Counted from the first letter of the stretch, positions 41,984-50,548 are shown. The stretch is 64,000 bases of DNA from Methylomagnum ishizawai (GCF_900155475.1 NZ_FXAM01000001.1:4226881-4290880), one strand, 5' to 3'. Numbers and translations are program-made. The notes: generated by a model from the sequence alone, not told the origin.

Positions 41984-42061
41984 GGACGCGAAACCTACCG
42001 AAAAAAGGCGGATTCGTGTCCATGGACGCGGAATGGCGGGAAAAGTAGCGGATTCGCGTCC
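41984..42061. promoter_or_regulatory. cluster of four GGACGCGAA-type sites upstream of alpA
   Basis: Related 12-13-bp sites occur at 41984 (GGACGCGAAACC), 42009 (CGGATTCGTGTCC, inverted), 42024 (GGACGCGGAATGG) and 42049 (CGGATTCGCGTCC, inverted). Alternating orientation and close spacing in the promoter region of alpA suggest binding sites of a regulator or initiator. Confidence 0.5.
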
Positions 42062-42101
42062 AAGTCGGACGCATTGCTGCGTCAAAAAAAGCAAAAAACT
42101 T

Positions 42102-42923
42102 TCAAGCGCTTGAAGCTTGCTTAGATTGACCGCAAAAAGGGCAAGGATCGTTATCTGTCGAAAGCTGACGAGCCACAAGCATTGCGGCCTCGGCCTGCAT
42201 TTCCAAACGGTTGGCCTTGAACTCCAGCCCAAGCTTTGACATCACGCGCTGGAATGCTTTTTCGATGTCCTTGCCCTCCGTTGGAGCAATAATGGAAACA
42301 AGGAGACAAATGATGTTTTTATAATTTCTTGCGCCTGTCTCCTTAAATTCAGGTTCGATTAGATAATCACTTGCGACTAGAAAATATCTTATCAACATTG
42401 CTCGCGGGGCATCTATACCATTTCTACTCAAACTGAGGCTTGAAATATCACCAGATATTAGGCGTTTTTGTAACTCATCTAGTAGTTGAGTCAGACGCAC
42501 ACCTTTAACGTGTTCAAGGATATGAACGTATTTGATTTCTTTTGAGAGTTTGGCGGCTAACTCCACAATTCGATCTTTTTTATCGGAATCCAAAATTAGG
42601 TACTCAGACAGATTTTGTTGCACACTAAGGTAAATATAGAACCCCTTGGCTACGACCGTCTTAAACTGAATCCACCAATGGTCGGCCCAAGCTCTATTAT
42701 TAACCGCTTTTTTATAATAAACGGTCCCCCTTATTTTTGCCTGAGCAAGCTTAAACCCGTCCTGCTTTTCCAACCATTGTATGAAGCCGTGCTTTTTAGC
42801 CACCTCGATGACTTGCAAATCATCTGCTCCCAATTCATCAGGTGCTATTTTTTGAATCCTCTCAAAAAGCTTTTCAAACTTTTGTAAATAATCATGTAAA
42901 TCGGCTTTTGGAAAGTCGCCCAT
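42102..42923 (-). CDS. AT-rich accessory gene of unknown function
   Basis: The 273-residue product (MGDFPKADLHDYLQKFEKLF, HHW-type aromatic patch NNRAWADHWWIQFKTVVAKG, LEHVKGVRLTQLLDELQKRL) is largely helical and ends with a CPFCG zinc-knuckle-like motif. Its base composition is clearly lower in GC than its neighbours, a sign of recent acquisition. Shine-Dalgarno GAGGGG precedes the ATG. Its place beside other defence genes makes a defence role possible, but nothing in the sequence shows one. Confidence 0.65.
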   Translation of the reverse strand: MGDFPKADLHDYLQKFEKLFERIQKIAPDELGADDLQVIEVAKKHGFIQWLEKQDGFKLAQAKIRGTVYYKKAVNNRAWADHWWIQFKTVVAKGFYIYLSVQQNLSEYLILDSDKKDRIVELAAKLSKEIKYVHILEHVKGVRLTQLLDELQKRLISGDISSLSLSRNGIDAPRAMLIRYFLVASDYLIEPEFKETGARNYKNIICLLVSIIAPTEGKDIEKAFQRVMSKLGLEFKANRLEMQAEAAMLVARQLSTDNDPCPFCGQSKQASSA

Positions 42924-43320
42924 GGTGTGCCCCTCGCAAGGCCCAATCCCGCAATAAAGGAGCCGCGCCACTGGGTTGCGAGTGTTCCCAGGTTCGCCCG
43001 GCCAAAGGCTAGGCGCGGCTGTTCGGTGGAATCGGTGTGTGTTCGGTAAACCTCTGTTTCGTGTGTGCGGCCCGCGCCCTGGCGCAGCCCCAGGAAGGCT
43101 AACCATCCCCGACCCATGGTTTCCTCGGTTCCCTCAGCCGAAAATCGGAGGGAACCGCTGGAAGCCTTGCCAGCCGTGGCGGTTCCCTTGGTTCTCCCGG
43201 TTCCCTCGCGAAAAAGCAAAATCCAGCGCACACGCCGGAACCACAAAACCCCATAGGCTGGCTATTGCCATCAGAAGAGGCAACCTATAATTTTTATAGG
43301 TCATAATATGGAATGGTGCC
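42924..43320. other. intergenic region with GGTTCCC module 43117-43208
   Basis: No gene is seen between the divergent unknown gene and the toxin-like gene. It contains one plus-oriented hairpin module (43117-43208) and a CGCCCTGGCGCAGCCCCAGG motif of the same repeat family. The AT-rich end (ATAATTTTTATAGGTCATAA, 43287-43306) looks like the promoter of the gene at 43321. Confidence 0.55.
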
Positions 43321-43632
43321 ATGAACATCCTCGCTTTTCCAATGCCCGCCAGCCGGGCGCTTGAACTCATCCGGGAAGCCGCCGCCCACGAACGGGTGAT
43401 CTTCCCGGCCCAGGAGGACGAAAGCCCGTGGTATCGGCTCGTGACGCGGCGACAGGCGATGCAATGCTTGAGGGAAGGCGAATTGACGGAACCACCCGTC
43501 ATCAACGCACAGGGCGATGTGGAATGCCAGATGGCGCATTTCAGCGCGGGCGTGAATGTGCGGCTGTGGGTGGCGCTGAAAGACATGGGCGGTTGGACCG
43601 CCCTGATAATCAAGGTGGAGAACAAGCTATGA
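43321..43632 (+). CDS. DUF4258-like putative toxin
   Basis: The 103-residue product (MNILAFPMPASRALELIREA, VIFPAQEDESPWYRLVTRRQ, then GVNVRLWVALKDMGG) has the size and layout of DUF4258/RelE-like toxins: a phage-type helix, a WYRLVTRRQAMQC strand, and a final hydrophobic strand (WTALIIKVENKL). It overlaps the next gene by 4 bp (ATGA). The pairing with an HTH protein supports a toxin-antitoxin role; toxicity itself is inference. Confidence 0.65.
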   Translation: MNILAFPMPASRALELIREAAAHERVIFPAQEDESPWYRLVTRRQAMQCLREGELTEPPVINAQGDVECQMAHFSAGVNVRLWVALKDMGGWTALIIKVENKL

Positions 43633-44075
43633 ACCCCTACCACTACCGGGAATGCGGCCTCGACAACATCTGGCTGATGAACGGCTACGAAATACACGAA
43701 ACCGCCTACGGCAAAGGCGTTTCCTTCGACCGCGCCGAAGAACTGGACGCCGCCATAGCCAAGGCGCTGACCGAGAAACCCGCCCCGCTCACCGGCAAGG
43801 AATTCCGGTTCCTGCGGATCATGCTGGACATGTCCCAGAAGACCGTGGGCGAACTGATGGGGAAGGAAGCGCAGACCGTGGCGCTATGGGAGAAGGCCGA
43901 AGCCCTCAAGCCCGATGTGGATTTCCTGTTCCGCCATATCTACCGGCAAATCGCCATCAACAACAGCGACAGCTACCGGGAATTGGTGGAGCGCCTGAAC
44001 CACATGGACCGCCGCGAGAACGACGCTCAGATGATGTTCAAAGCCACCGAAACCGGATGGGACAAGGCCGCTTAG
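43629..44075 (+). CDS. HTH antitoxin paired with the DUF4258-like gene
   Basis: The 148-residue product starts MNPYHYRECGLDNIWLMNGY, an N-terminal region typical of MqsA-like antitoxins without the zinc Cys pairs. A Cro/C1-type HTH follows (LRIMLDMSQKTVGELMGKEA, QTVALWEKAEALKPDVDFL). It would bind the toxin and repress its own promoter. Translation is coupled to the toxin gene. A GGTTCCC module follows the stop. Confidence 0.75.
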   Translation: MNPYHYRECGLDNIWLMNGYEIHETAYGKGVSFDRAEELDAAIAKALTEKPAPLTGKEFRFLRIMLDMSQKTVGELMGKEAQTVALWEKAEALKPDVDFLFRHIYRQIAINNSDSYRELVERLNHMDRRENDAQMMFKATETGWDKAA

Positions 44076-44082
44076 GCCGTGA

Positions 44083-44175
44083 TGGTTCCCTTGGTTCCCT
44101 CACTCCAAAATCGGAGGGAACCGCTGGAAGCCGCGCCAGCCGTGGCGGTTCCCTGGGTTCCCCCGGTTCCCTCGG
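44083..44175 (+). repeat. GGTTCCC hairpin module at convergent gene ends
   Basis: It has two GGTTCCC heptamers, a hairpin with GAGGGAACCGC and GCGGTTCCC arms, then two more heptamers. It fills the space between the antitoxin and integrase 3' ends and could serve as a bidirectional terminator there. Confidence 0.7.
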
Positions 44176-44212
44176 ATTTTTCAATGATGGACCGAACAGC
44201 GCGATTCAATCA

Positions 44213-45457
44213 TCAAGCGCCCTTCCGAATCGGCACCACGTTGAACCCCTGCCCGGACTCACAAGCCAGCAGGAACGCCGTCCAACGCTCCAAAGCCGCC
44301 CGCCGTTCGTTCAGGTAGTCGTGTTGGTCGTAGACCGCCACCAGCCCGCCCAGCGAATGGTTCAAGCAGCGTTCCGCCACAACCACGGGAACGCCAAGCT
44401 CGGCCAGATGGCTCCGGGCCGTGGAACGCAAATCATGCGGCGAGAACCGCCTAACCCGCCCATCCAGGCGCTTGCAGAGCTTCACCAGCATGGCGTTCAA
44501 AGCCCGTTGCTCGAACGGCGCGTCCCCGCCCTGGTTGCCCACCCGCCGCGATTGCCGCGCCGGAAGCACGTAGCGCGAACCACAGGCGTAAACCTCCAAC
44601 TGGCGGAACCAATCGGCCACGGCGGGCACCAAAGGCACCGCGAAACCCTGCCGCGTCTTGGAATTGGCGTCCGGGATGAACCATTCGGCCCGCTCGAAAT
44701 CCACGTCCCCCCATTCGGCCTTGGCGAGTTCGCCCAGGCGGACACAGGTAGCCAATAGGATTTTCACGGCCAGGGCGTTCGACGCCCCGATGGAAGGCAG
44801 TTCCGGCAGGACCGCCCGCAATTCGTCGGCGGTCAGCTTGAGCCGTTGCCGCTTGGGTTCCAGCCTCCCGCACACCGCCGCGACGGTGATCCCCCCGCAA
44901 GGGTTCCCGGTCACCACATGCCGGGCGATGCCGTGCTTGAAAATCTCGGATAGCGCGGTCAAGACCTGGTGCGCCGTGCTTTTCGACTTCGTGCCCACCG
45001 CTTCGACGATGGACACCACGTCCGCCGTGGAAACCTCCCTGGCGGGCAACGGCCCGAGCTTGGGCAGGATAAGGCGCTCTATGTGCCGCCTGCGCTGTTG
45101 CGCCGTGGTGGCCGACAGCCCCGGAAACACCTTATCCATATAGTCCTTGGCCAGCTTGTCGAAAGTCTCCATGGCCGCAGCCTGGACCCTGGCCCGCTGC
45201 TTCTCCCGCGCCACGTCGGTTCCCTGGTAAACCTTGACGCGGTTCTCGGTCGCCAGCTTGCGGGCCTCCATCAAGGGAATATCGGGGTAACGCCCCAAGC
45301 TCAACTCCCGGACTCCGCCGCCGAACCGATAACGCAGCACCCATGCCGCCGTACCCTTCGCCGACAAGGTGAACGTCAAGCCCCCGCCGTCCGCCCGTGC
45401 GATGGGCTTCCCGGCCTTTACCCAGTTCCGAATTTGAATGTCCGTCAGCTTGCCCAT
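44213..45457 (-). CDS. P4-type tyrosine integrase
   Basis: The 414-residue product has an N-terminal DUF4102 arm-binding domain (ADGGGLTFTLSAKGTAAWVL, ELSLGRYPDIPLMEARKLA), a core-binding domain, and a catalytic domain. Catalytic residues seen are Arg in CVRLGELAKAEWGD, the HDLRSTARSHLAELG box, and Tyr in VAVYDQHDYLNERR. It reads inward from the right end of the island, 179 bp from attR, and should catalyse integration at xth. P4-type integrases usually target tRNA genes; a protein-gene 5' end is less common. Confidence 0.93.
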   Translation of the reverse strand: MGKLTDIQIRNWVKAGKPIARADGGGLTFTLSAKGTAAWVLRYRFGGGVRELSLGRYPDIPLMEARKLATENRVKVYQGTDVAREKQRARVQAAAMETFDKLAKDYMDKVFPGLSATTAQQRRRHIERLILPKLGPLPAREVSTADVVSIVEAVGTKSKSTAHQVLTALSEIFKHGIARHVVTGNPCGGITVAAVCGRLEPKRQRLKLTADELRAVLPELPSIGASNALAVKILLATCVRLGELAKAEWGDVDFERAEWFIPDANSKTRQGFAVPLVPAVADWFRQLEVYACGSRYVLPARQSRRVGNQGGDAPFEQRALNAMLVKLCKRLDGRVRRFSPHDLRSTARSHLAELGVPVVVAERCLNHSLGGLVAVYDQHDYLNERRAALERWTAFLLACESGQGFNVVPIRKGA

Positions 45458-45481
45458 GGTCCCCGCCCCTACGTTAATTCC

Positions 45482-45513
45482 GTAGCTACGTTTCTAGCTA
45501 CACACCTAGCTAC
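45482..45513 (+). repeat. 12-bp iterons at the right island end
   Basis: Units at 45482 (GTAGCTAC), 45494 and 45506 (CTAGCTAC) recur every 12 bp just upstream of the integrase gene. They match the pair inside the left end. They may bind the integrase arm domain or regulate its promoter. Confidence 0.6.
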
Positions 45514-45635
45514 ACAAATTATAGGGGATGGGATGCAATAGGCTGAAATGGCATGAAAGAATAAATCTATCAAATACAATGACTTATGACGTAATCATGA
45601 AACCGGTGAAAGCCCCTGAAACCCCAATTAACATC

Positions 45636-45744
45636 CCAGGCCGCTATTTTCATCCATCACCTAAATAATTGATTTAAAAAATTTATTTCCAAATTATTTT
45701 CTCCAGCCACACCAAAACGGGGTGATGGAATGCCAAGAAAGTCA
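45636..45744. mobile_element. attR: right junction repeat
   Basis: It holds the same 19-bp core as attL, followed by ATCACCTAAATAATTGATT and a more diverged stretch. To the left of the core the minus strand reads ATGAAAATAGCGGCCTGG and then GATGTTAAT. This encodes MKIAAWDVN, close to the xth start MKIAAWNVN. Element DNA therefore preserves extra xth codons, a trace of a previous host xth. Confidence 0.8.
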
Positions 45745-45819
45745 CGGTCGAACGGCAGGTATGGAAATTCTCGATGCGGATACTTTCCAAGCCCATGGGT
45801 TTTTCTTGCTTGTCAAAAT

Positions 45820-45847
45820 GGAAACGCGGCCTCGGGGCCGCGCTTCC
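45820..45847 (-). terminator. sucCD terminator
   Basis: On the minus strand GGAAGCGCGGCC pairs with GGCCGCGTTTCC (one mismatch) just after the sucD stop, followed by ATTTTG. Confidence 0.65.
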
Positions 45848-45854
45848 GTTGGGT

Positions 45855-46724
45855 TCAACTCAACAATTCTGTCATCCGCCGCCCCATCTCGGTCGGCGTA
45901 TCCACCACCGCCACGCCCGCCGCCTTGAGCGCCGCGACCTTGCCGGCCCCGGTGCCCTTGCCGCCGGTGACGATGGCCCCGGCATGGCCCATGCGCTTGC
46001 CGGGCGGCGCGGTCAACCCCGCGATATAGCCCACCACCGGCTTGGTGACATTTTCCTTGATGTACTCGGCGGCTTCCTCCTCGGCGCTGCCGCCGATCTC
46101 GCCCACCATGATGATGCCCCGTGTCCCAGGGTCGGCCTGGAAGCGCGACAGCACGTCGATGAAGTCCATGCCCTTGATGGGATCGCCGCCGATGCCGACG
46201 CAGGTGCTTTGGCCCAGCCCGGCGCGGGTGGTCTGGTATACGGCCTCATAGGTCAAGGTGCCCGAGCGCGACACGATGCCGATGCCGCCCGGTTGGTGGA
46301 TGAAACCCGGCATGATGCCGATCTTGCACTGGCCGGGGGTGATGACGCCGGGGCAGTTGGGGCCAACCAGCAACGCGCCGGTATCGCGCAAAGCCGCCTT
46401 CGCCCGCAGCATATGCAGGACCGGGATGCCTTCGGTGATGCAGACGATCAGGCCGATCCCCGCGTCCGCCGCTTCCAGGATGGCGTCGGCGGCGAAGGGC
46501 GGCGGCACATAGATCATGCTGGCCGTGGCCCCGGTTGCCCGCACCGCGTCCTTCACCGTGTTGAATACCGGCAGGCCCAGATGTTCCTGCCCGCCGCGTC
46601 CAGGGGTCACGCCGCCCACCAAGCGGGTGCCGTAGTCCAGGCATTGCTGGGAGTGGAAAGTCGCCTGCTTGCCGGTGAAGCCCTGGCAGATCAGTTGGGT
46701 GTTGTTGTCGATCAAAATACTCAT
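45855..46724 (-). CDS. sucD: succinate--CoA ligase subunit alpha
   Basis: The 289-residue product has the CoA-binding Rossmann start ([20 protein letters not shown]), [19 protein letters not shown], the [20 protein letters not shown] segment and the phosphohistidine site [11 protein letters not shown]. With sucC it interconverts succinyl-CoA and succinate in the TCA cycle. The sucC stop overlaps the start (ATGA). In methylotrophs close relatives act as malate thiokinase; no serine-cycle gene is nearby to support that here. Confidence 0.93.
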   Translation of the reverse strand: MSILIDNNTQLICQGFTGKQATFHSQQCLDYGTRLVGGVTPGRGGQEHLGLPVFNTVKDAVRATGATASMIYVPPPFAADAILEAADAGIGLIVCITEGIPVLHMLRAKAALRDTGALLVGPNCPGVITPGQCKIGIMPGFIHQPGGIGIVSRSGTLTYEAVYQTTRAGLGQSTCVGIGGDPIKGMDFIDVLSRFQADPGTRGIIMVGEIGGSAEEEAAEYIKENVTKPVVGYIAGLTAPPGKRMGHAGAIVTGGKGTGAGKVAALKAAGVAVVDTPTEMGRRMTELLS

Positions 46725-47881
46725 TGCGCAGCCTCCACCGCCTTTTTCGCCGCCTCGTCCAAATCACCCGCCGTCAAGACCGCCAGCCCCGATTGTTCCA
46801 GCAAGGCCCGGCCTTCCGCGGCATTGGTGCCTTCCAGCCGCACCACCACCGGCACCTTCACGCCCACCTCGGTCACGGCGGCGATCACGCCCTCGGCGAT
46901 CAGGTTGCAACGCACGATGCCGCCGAAGATGTTGATGAGTACCGCCTTGACCTTGCTGTCGGCCAAAATCAGCTTGAAGGCTTCGGCCACTTTCGCCGCC
47001 GTGGTGCCGCCGCCCACGTCCAGGAAGTTGGCGGGTTTGCCGCCGTAAAGTTGGATGACATCCACCGTCGCCATCGCCAAACCAGCCCCGTTCACCATGC
47101 AGCCGATATTGCCGTCGAGGGTGACGTAGCTCAGGTCGTGCTGGCGGGCGGCGGTCTCGGTGGCGTCTTCCTGGGAGATATCGCGCAGCGCCGTCAGGTC
47201 CGGGTGGGCGAACAAGGCGTTGTCGTCGATGTTGATCTTGGCGTCCAGGGCCATCAACTGGCCGTCGCCGGTCACGACCAGCGGGTTGATTTCGATCTGG
47301 CTCAAATCCTGGTCCAGCAGCAGGCGGTACATGGCCTGCATGATTTTGGTCAGCATTCCGGCCTGGACGGCGTCCAGGCCCATGGCGAAGGCCAAGTCCC
47401 GGCATTGATAGGGCTGGATACCGGCGGCGGGATCGGCGATGCAGGTGAGGATTTGTTCGGGGGTGTGGGCCGCGACTTCCTCGATATCCATGCCGCCCGC
47501 CTCCGAAGCCATGAACAGCACCCGGGCCGTGCCGCGGTCCACCAAGGCGCTCAGGTACAATTCGCGGGCCAGGGGGCGGACTTCCTCGACCAGCACGGCG
47601 TTGATGGGCAAACCGCCGGGCCCGGTCTGGACCGTGGTCAGGCGTGCGCCTAGCAAGCGCTCGGCGGCGGCCCGCACCGCGTCCAGGCTGTCGGCCAGCA
47701 CCACGCCGCCCGCCTTGCCGCGTCCGCCGCTATGGACCTGGGCCTTCACCACCCAGCGTCCGCCGCCCAGGGCTTGCGCGGCCTCCACGGCGGCTTGGCC
47801 GCTGGTGGCGGGCTGGCCCTTGGGCACGGGAATGCCGTAGGCCGCGAACAACTGCTTGGCTTGATATTCATGTAGGTTCAT
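46721..47881 (-). CDS. sucC: succinate--CoA ligase subunit beta (ADP-forming)
   Basis: The 386-residue product begins [20 protein letters not shown] (ATP-grasp domain), followed by [35 protein letters not shown] and the C-terminal ligase domain with [20 protein letters not shown] and [10 protein letters not shown]. Length equals the usual 386-388. I chose the ATG at 47881 by homology; the frame extends upstream. It is the first gene of a two-gene operon. Confidence 0.94.
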   Translation of the reverse strand: MNLHEYQAKQLFAAYGIPVPKGQPATSGQAAVEAAQALGGGRWVVKAQVHSGGRGKAGGVVLADSLDAVRAAAERLLGARLTTVQTGPGGLPINAVLVEEVRPLARELYLSALVDRGTARVLFMASEAGGMDIEEVAAHTPEQILTCIADPAAGIQPYQCRDLAFAMGLDAVQAGMLTKIMQAMYRLLLDQDLSQIEINPLVVTGDGQLMALDAKINIDDNALFAHPDLTALRDISQEDATETAARQHDLSYVTLDGNIGCMVNGAGLAMATVDVIQLYGGKPANFLDVGGGTTAAKVAEAFKLILADSKVKAVLINIFGGIVRCNLIAEGVIAAVTEVGVKVPVVVRLEGTNAAEGRALLEQSGLAVLTAGDLDEAAKKAVEAAQ

Positions 47882-48005
47882 TGGGGATACTCCGTCTCGG
47901 AAGCTGAATCCGGCCCGGCGGACGAATCGGCTAGGCCGGTCCGGTCCGTTCGGGATTGAGGGGTATTCTAGCGAGTGATGGCGGCGCGTGGTCGATGACG
48001 GACCC

Positions 48006-48416
48006 TCACACGGCACCGGCCTTGCCGCCGTGGCCCAAGCGCTCCAACAAAGCCGCCAGTTTGGTCCTGGCCTGCTCGAAATCCGGCTTCCGCGCCAAAG
48101 CCTCGCGGTAGGCCCGCTCGGCCCCGGCTTCGTCCCCGACGCTTTCCAATGCGCCCCCCAGGTGGTAATAGATCGCGTGGGATAAAGGCGACAGGGTATT
48201 TTCCAACCATAGCCGATATAAGGCTATGGACCCATGGATTTGGTTTTCGGCGTTAAGATGCTCCACCGCGTGGATCAATTCGATAACCCCCAAAGCCCCG
48301 CGGCCCGCCAAGGCGAATAGATACGCCGAGGTTTCCAGGGTATCCGCCTGCGTGCGGCCAGGCGGTGCGCCGGGCGAGGGTTCCCCCGCCCGGCCTTGTA
48401 TATGCTGATGATTCAT
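48006..48416 (-). CDS. TPR-containing protein of unknown role
   Basis: The 136-residue product has a C-terminal TPR-like pair: [20 protein letters not shown], then [20 protein letters not shown]. The N-terminal part also looks helical ([20 protein letters not shown]). The ATG at 48416 has Shine-Dalgarno GGGGA. It ends 124 bp before the sucC start and is probably unrelated to it. Confidence 0.6.
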   Translation of the reverse strand: MNHQHIQGRAGEPSPGAPPGRTQADTLETSAYLFALAGRGALGVIELIHAVEHLNAENQIHGSIALYRLWLENTLSPLSHAIYYHLGGALESVGDEAGAERAYREALARKPDFEQARTKLAALLERLGHGGKAGAV

Positions 48417-48492
48417 AAATCGATTCCCCATAAAAAAATACTCATTTCCAGGCATTGGCATCGCGCCCAAGCCCCCCGTCATGTGAACTTCC

Positions 48493-49025
48493 CTATTTAT
48501 CCAAGGCCCGCTGGTAGGCTTCGCACACCCGTTCCAGCCCTTGCAGCCGTCCATGATATTTATTTTGCGCGGATATCAACCGCCAGGGCGCGTATGGAAA
48601 CGCCGTAATGGTTCGTCCCGGTCGATATGCAACCAGAACTTCAGGAGGATAATCCCATGGCCCGGTCAATTGTTCCTCGAAATCTTGATCTCCGAATAAG
48701 CCCGGCCCCATTTGGCGGGTTCAGCGAAACCCTCCACCCGCGCCACCAAAATCCGGCCATACCCACCGCGGTCGTACAGGGTGACTTTGCCGCCCCGCGG
48801 CAAATGCCGCCAGAACCGCATATAACGCGGGTCCAGCCATTGGTTCGGCGTACCGATCACCACCGCCCTTGCCCGCGAAATCCACCCCCGCCACACCGAG
48901 AACCACCACTCCCCCGCCGTGTCCAAGCGTTGCTGGACCTCCAAGAGGCGCATACGTAGATCATCGACTTGTTGGTCGTAATTCTCCTTCGCTAATTTGC
49001 TTTTCAGCGCGACCGCTTCAAACAT
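48493..49025 (-). pseudogene. decayed polyphosphate:AMP phosphotransferase (PPK2/PAP family)
   Basis: The frame from 49025 starts MFEAVALKSKLAKENYDQQV, the usual PAP N-terminus, then jumps past the Walker A region to NQWLDPRYMRFWRHLPRGGK and GFAEPAKWGRAYSEI. The frame then shifts (stop at 48666). The second frame continues DFEEQLTGPW and, after a deletion of about 50 residues, YAPWRLISAQNKYHGRLQGL and ERVCEAYQRAL, the PAP C-terminus. Loss of the P-loop, a frameshift and an internal deletion show that it is not functional. Confidence 0.7.
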
Positions 49026-49872
49026 ACGGCCTTCGGCGGGACGATATCCAAGATGGGTGTATAGTTTACCGACGGAGCCCGTCCGGGGCGCGGCGGCGGT
49101 ATCGCCTGTGCGGCGCGGACCGGTCCCGGTCGCCATGGGGCCGACCCGGCAGACTTGATAAAGCACAGCGGAATCCGGGCCACGGGATTCCCCGAATCCG
49201 GCACGGAACCGCCCGCCAGCGGCCTCTCCATAATCAAAACTTTCATGGCTCCCCTCTTGTAAACGCGGAATCCGCCGCTAATAACAACAGGGACAAAACT
49301 ACCAGGTGGCTCCCATGTACAAACCCAAAGCTTATCGACGCATCTCCATGTTGTGGTTCGTTTCTGGCGTGGGCTTGACCCAGGTCTGGTCCCCTTACGA
49401 CCGGCAACGGCATGGTGCGAATTGCGAAATGGTCGCCTTCACCCCCCGCAAAGGCGACGACGATCAATGGGCCGACCTTTATACGCCCGGCTACCAGCAC
49501 CATGGTCAGAAAAACCGTGTGGTATACCTGAATTGATGGGCACGCCCTCCCAGGAGGACGCTCCTATTCCCGGCGCGGACCCTTCCATCCGCCGGGAATC
49601 CAATCCACGGCGCGGCCCGGTACCGGGATATTCCGGGCGAAAACCGTTCTTCCAACCCCCCAGGCCAGCGCGGTAATTCCGCCCCGATAACCGGCATCGG
49701 CCAATGCCTTGCCCGTCCCCGCGGAAGCATCCCCGACCACCCCAAGCATTCCTTCATGTTCGTGGCGCAAAATAAAGTGTCGCCACCACGGCAACCCTTG
49801 CCGCCACGGAAGCGTCATACAATTTATTTCCGTCCATCGATCCACCGACAAACCCCAGATCAGGAGACCAGC
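49026..49872. other. intergenic region without a supported gene
   Basis: About 850 bp lie between the PAP remnant and the DUF2934 gene. Open frames exist (for example a 73-codon frame at 49315-49536 on the plus strand, MYKPKAYRRISMLWFVSGVG), but none has a clear Shine-Dalgarno sequence together with a recognisable family. It may contain further gene remnants. Confidence 0.4.
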
Positions 49873-50325
49873 ATGGCCGAGTCCAAATCCGCCAAGCCCG
49901 CCAAATCCAGCAAACCCACCGGGGGTGCCAAAGCCGCCCCGCCCGCCGTGCCGACCGGCCTGCTCGATACCGCCACACCCACCACAACGGCGGCGGCTCC
50001 CGTGCAAGAGCCGGAAGTCCCCGCAGCCTCCCCGGTAGAACCCGAAATGCCCCCCACCGCAGTCGCCGATCCCGCGGCGCCGCAACCGGAATCACCCGCC
50101 GCCAAGGCCGCGAAGTCCCGCAAAACCACCGTCAAGCCCACCAAAGAACCGGTCGAAGAAGACCCCGCCGCGCCGCCCCGGCCCGGCCCCGAGGCCATCC
50201 AGAAGATGATCGAGGAAGCCGCGTATTATCTGGCCGAGAAGCGCAATTTCGAGCCGGGTTTCGAGCAAGAGGACTGGGAGGCCGCCAAGGCCGCCGTAAT
50301 GGCGCAACTCGGCCAGGACCGATAA
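49873..50325 (+). CDS. DUF2934 domain protein with disordered Ala/Pro N-terminus
   Basis: The 150-residue product has about 100 residues rich in Ala, Pro, Lys and Glu (KSAKPAKSSKPTGGAKAAPP). A DUF2934-like motif follows: IEEAAYYLAEKRNFEPGFEQ, then EDWEAAKAAVMAQ. The family is of unknown function and typically ends with this AYYLAE..PG...DW pattern. Shine-Dalgarno CAGGAG precedes the ATG. Confidence 0.7.
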   Translation: MAESKSAKPAKSSKPTGGAKAAPPAVPTGLLDTATPTTTAAAPVQEPEVPAASPVEPEMPPTAVADPAAPQPESPAAKAAKSRKTTVKPTKEPVEEDPAAPPRPGPEAIQKMIEEAAYYLAEKRNFEPGFEQEDWEAAKAAVMAQLGQDR

Positions 50326-50413
50326 GCGAGAACAACTGTCCCGAATGCCTGGGTTGCGTGCGGACTTCGGGAAGTTGTTTTTTGCCGCGGTCCTTCCCGG
50401 CACCGAAACACCC

Positions 50414-50440
50414 CAGCCGGTTCCCCAGAGGAACCGGCTG
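50414..50440. terminator. hairpin after the DUF2934 gene
   Basis: CAGCCGGTTCC and GGAACCGGCTG form a perfect 11-bp stem with a 5-nt loop, followed by TGTTCT. It is a plausible terminator, although the T-tract is weak. Confidence 0.6.
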
Positions 50441-50471
50441 TGTTCTAAAGTATTTTCACGTTATCTGTAGG

Positions 50472-50493
50472 GCGGGCATGAGTACATGCCCGC
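50472..50493. repeat. REP-like palindrome
   Basis: GCGGGCATG and CATGCCCGC pair around AGTA. With the flank TAGGG it matches the palindrome at 7174-7197, so the window holds two members of the family. Confidence 0.55.
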
Positions 50494-50548
50494 GCCGGAC
50501 GTACACCCAAACCGAAAACGCTCTATCCGGTGCTGGGGACCGTCCCGC

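Larger units (their letters stand above)
15475..45654. mobile_element. integrative genomic island inserted at xth
   Basis: About 30 kb is bounded by imperfect direct repeats with an identical 19-bp core (15475-15493 and 45636-45654) covering the first six codons of xth. A tyrosine integrase reads inward from the right end. Contents are restriction-modification, type III-A CRISPR-Cas, an AlpA/KilA-N/primase-helicase replication operon, a toxin-antitoxin-like pair and dispersed hairpin repeats. No capsid, tail, conjugation or transposase gene was seen. It therefore resembles a defence-carrying satellite-like or integrative mobilisable element rather than a prophage or ICE. Confidence 0.85.

Noticed and set aside
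15475-45654. Calling the island a prophage or conjugative element
   Set aside because: No capsid, terminase, tail, relaxase or conjugation gene was seen; only integration, replication, regulation and cargo genes are present.
49315-49536. A 73-codon plus-strand frame (MYKPKAYRRISMLW)
   Set aside because: There is no convincing ribosome binding site and no recognisable family; kept only as a note in the intergenic entry.
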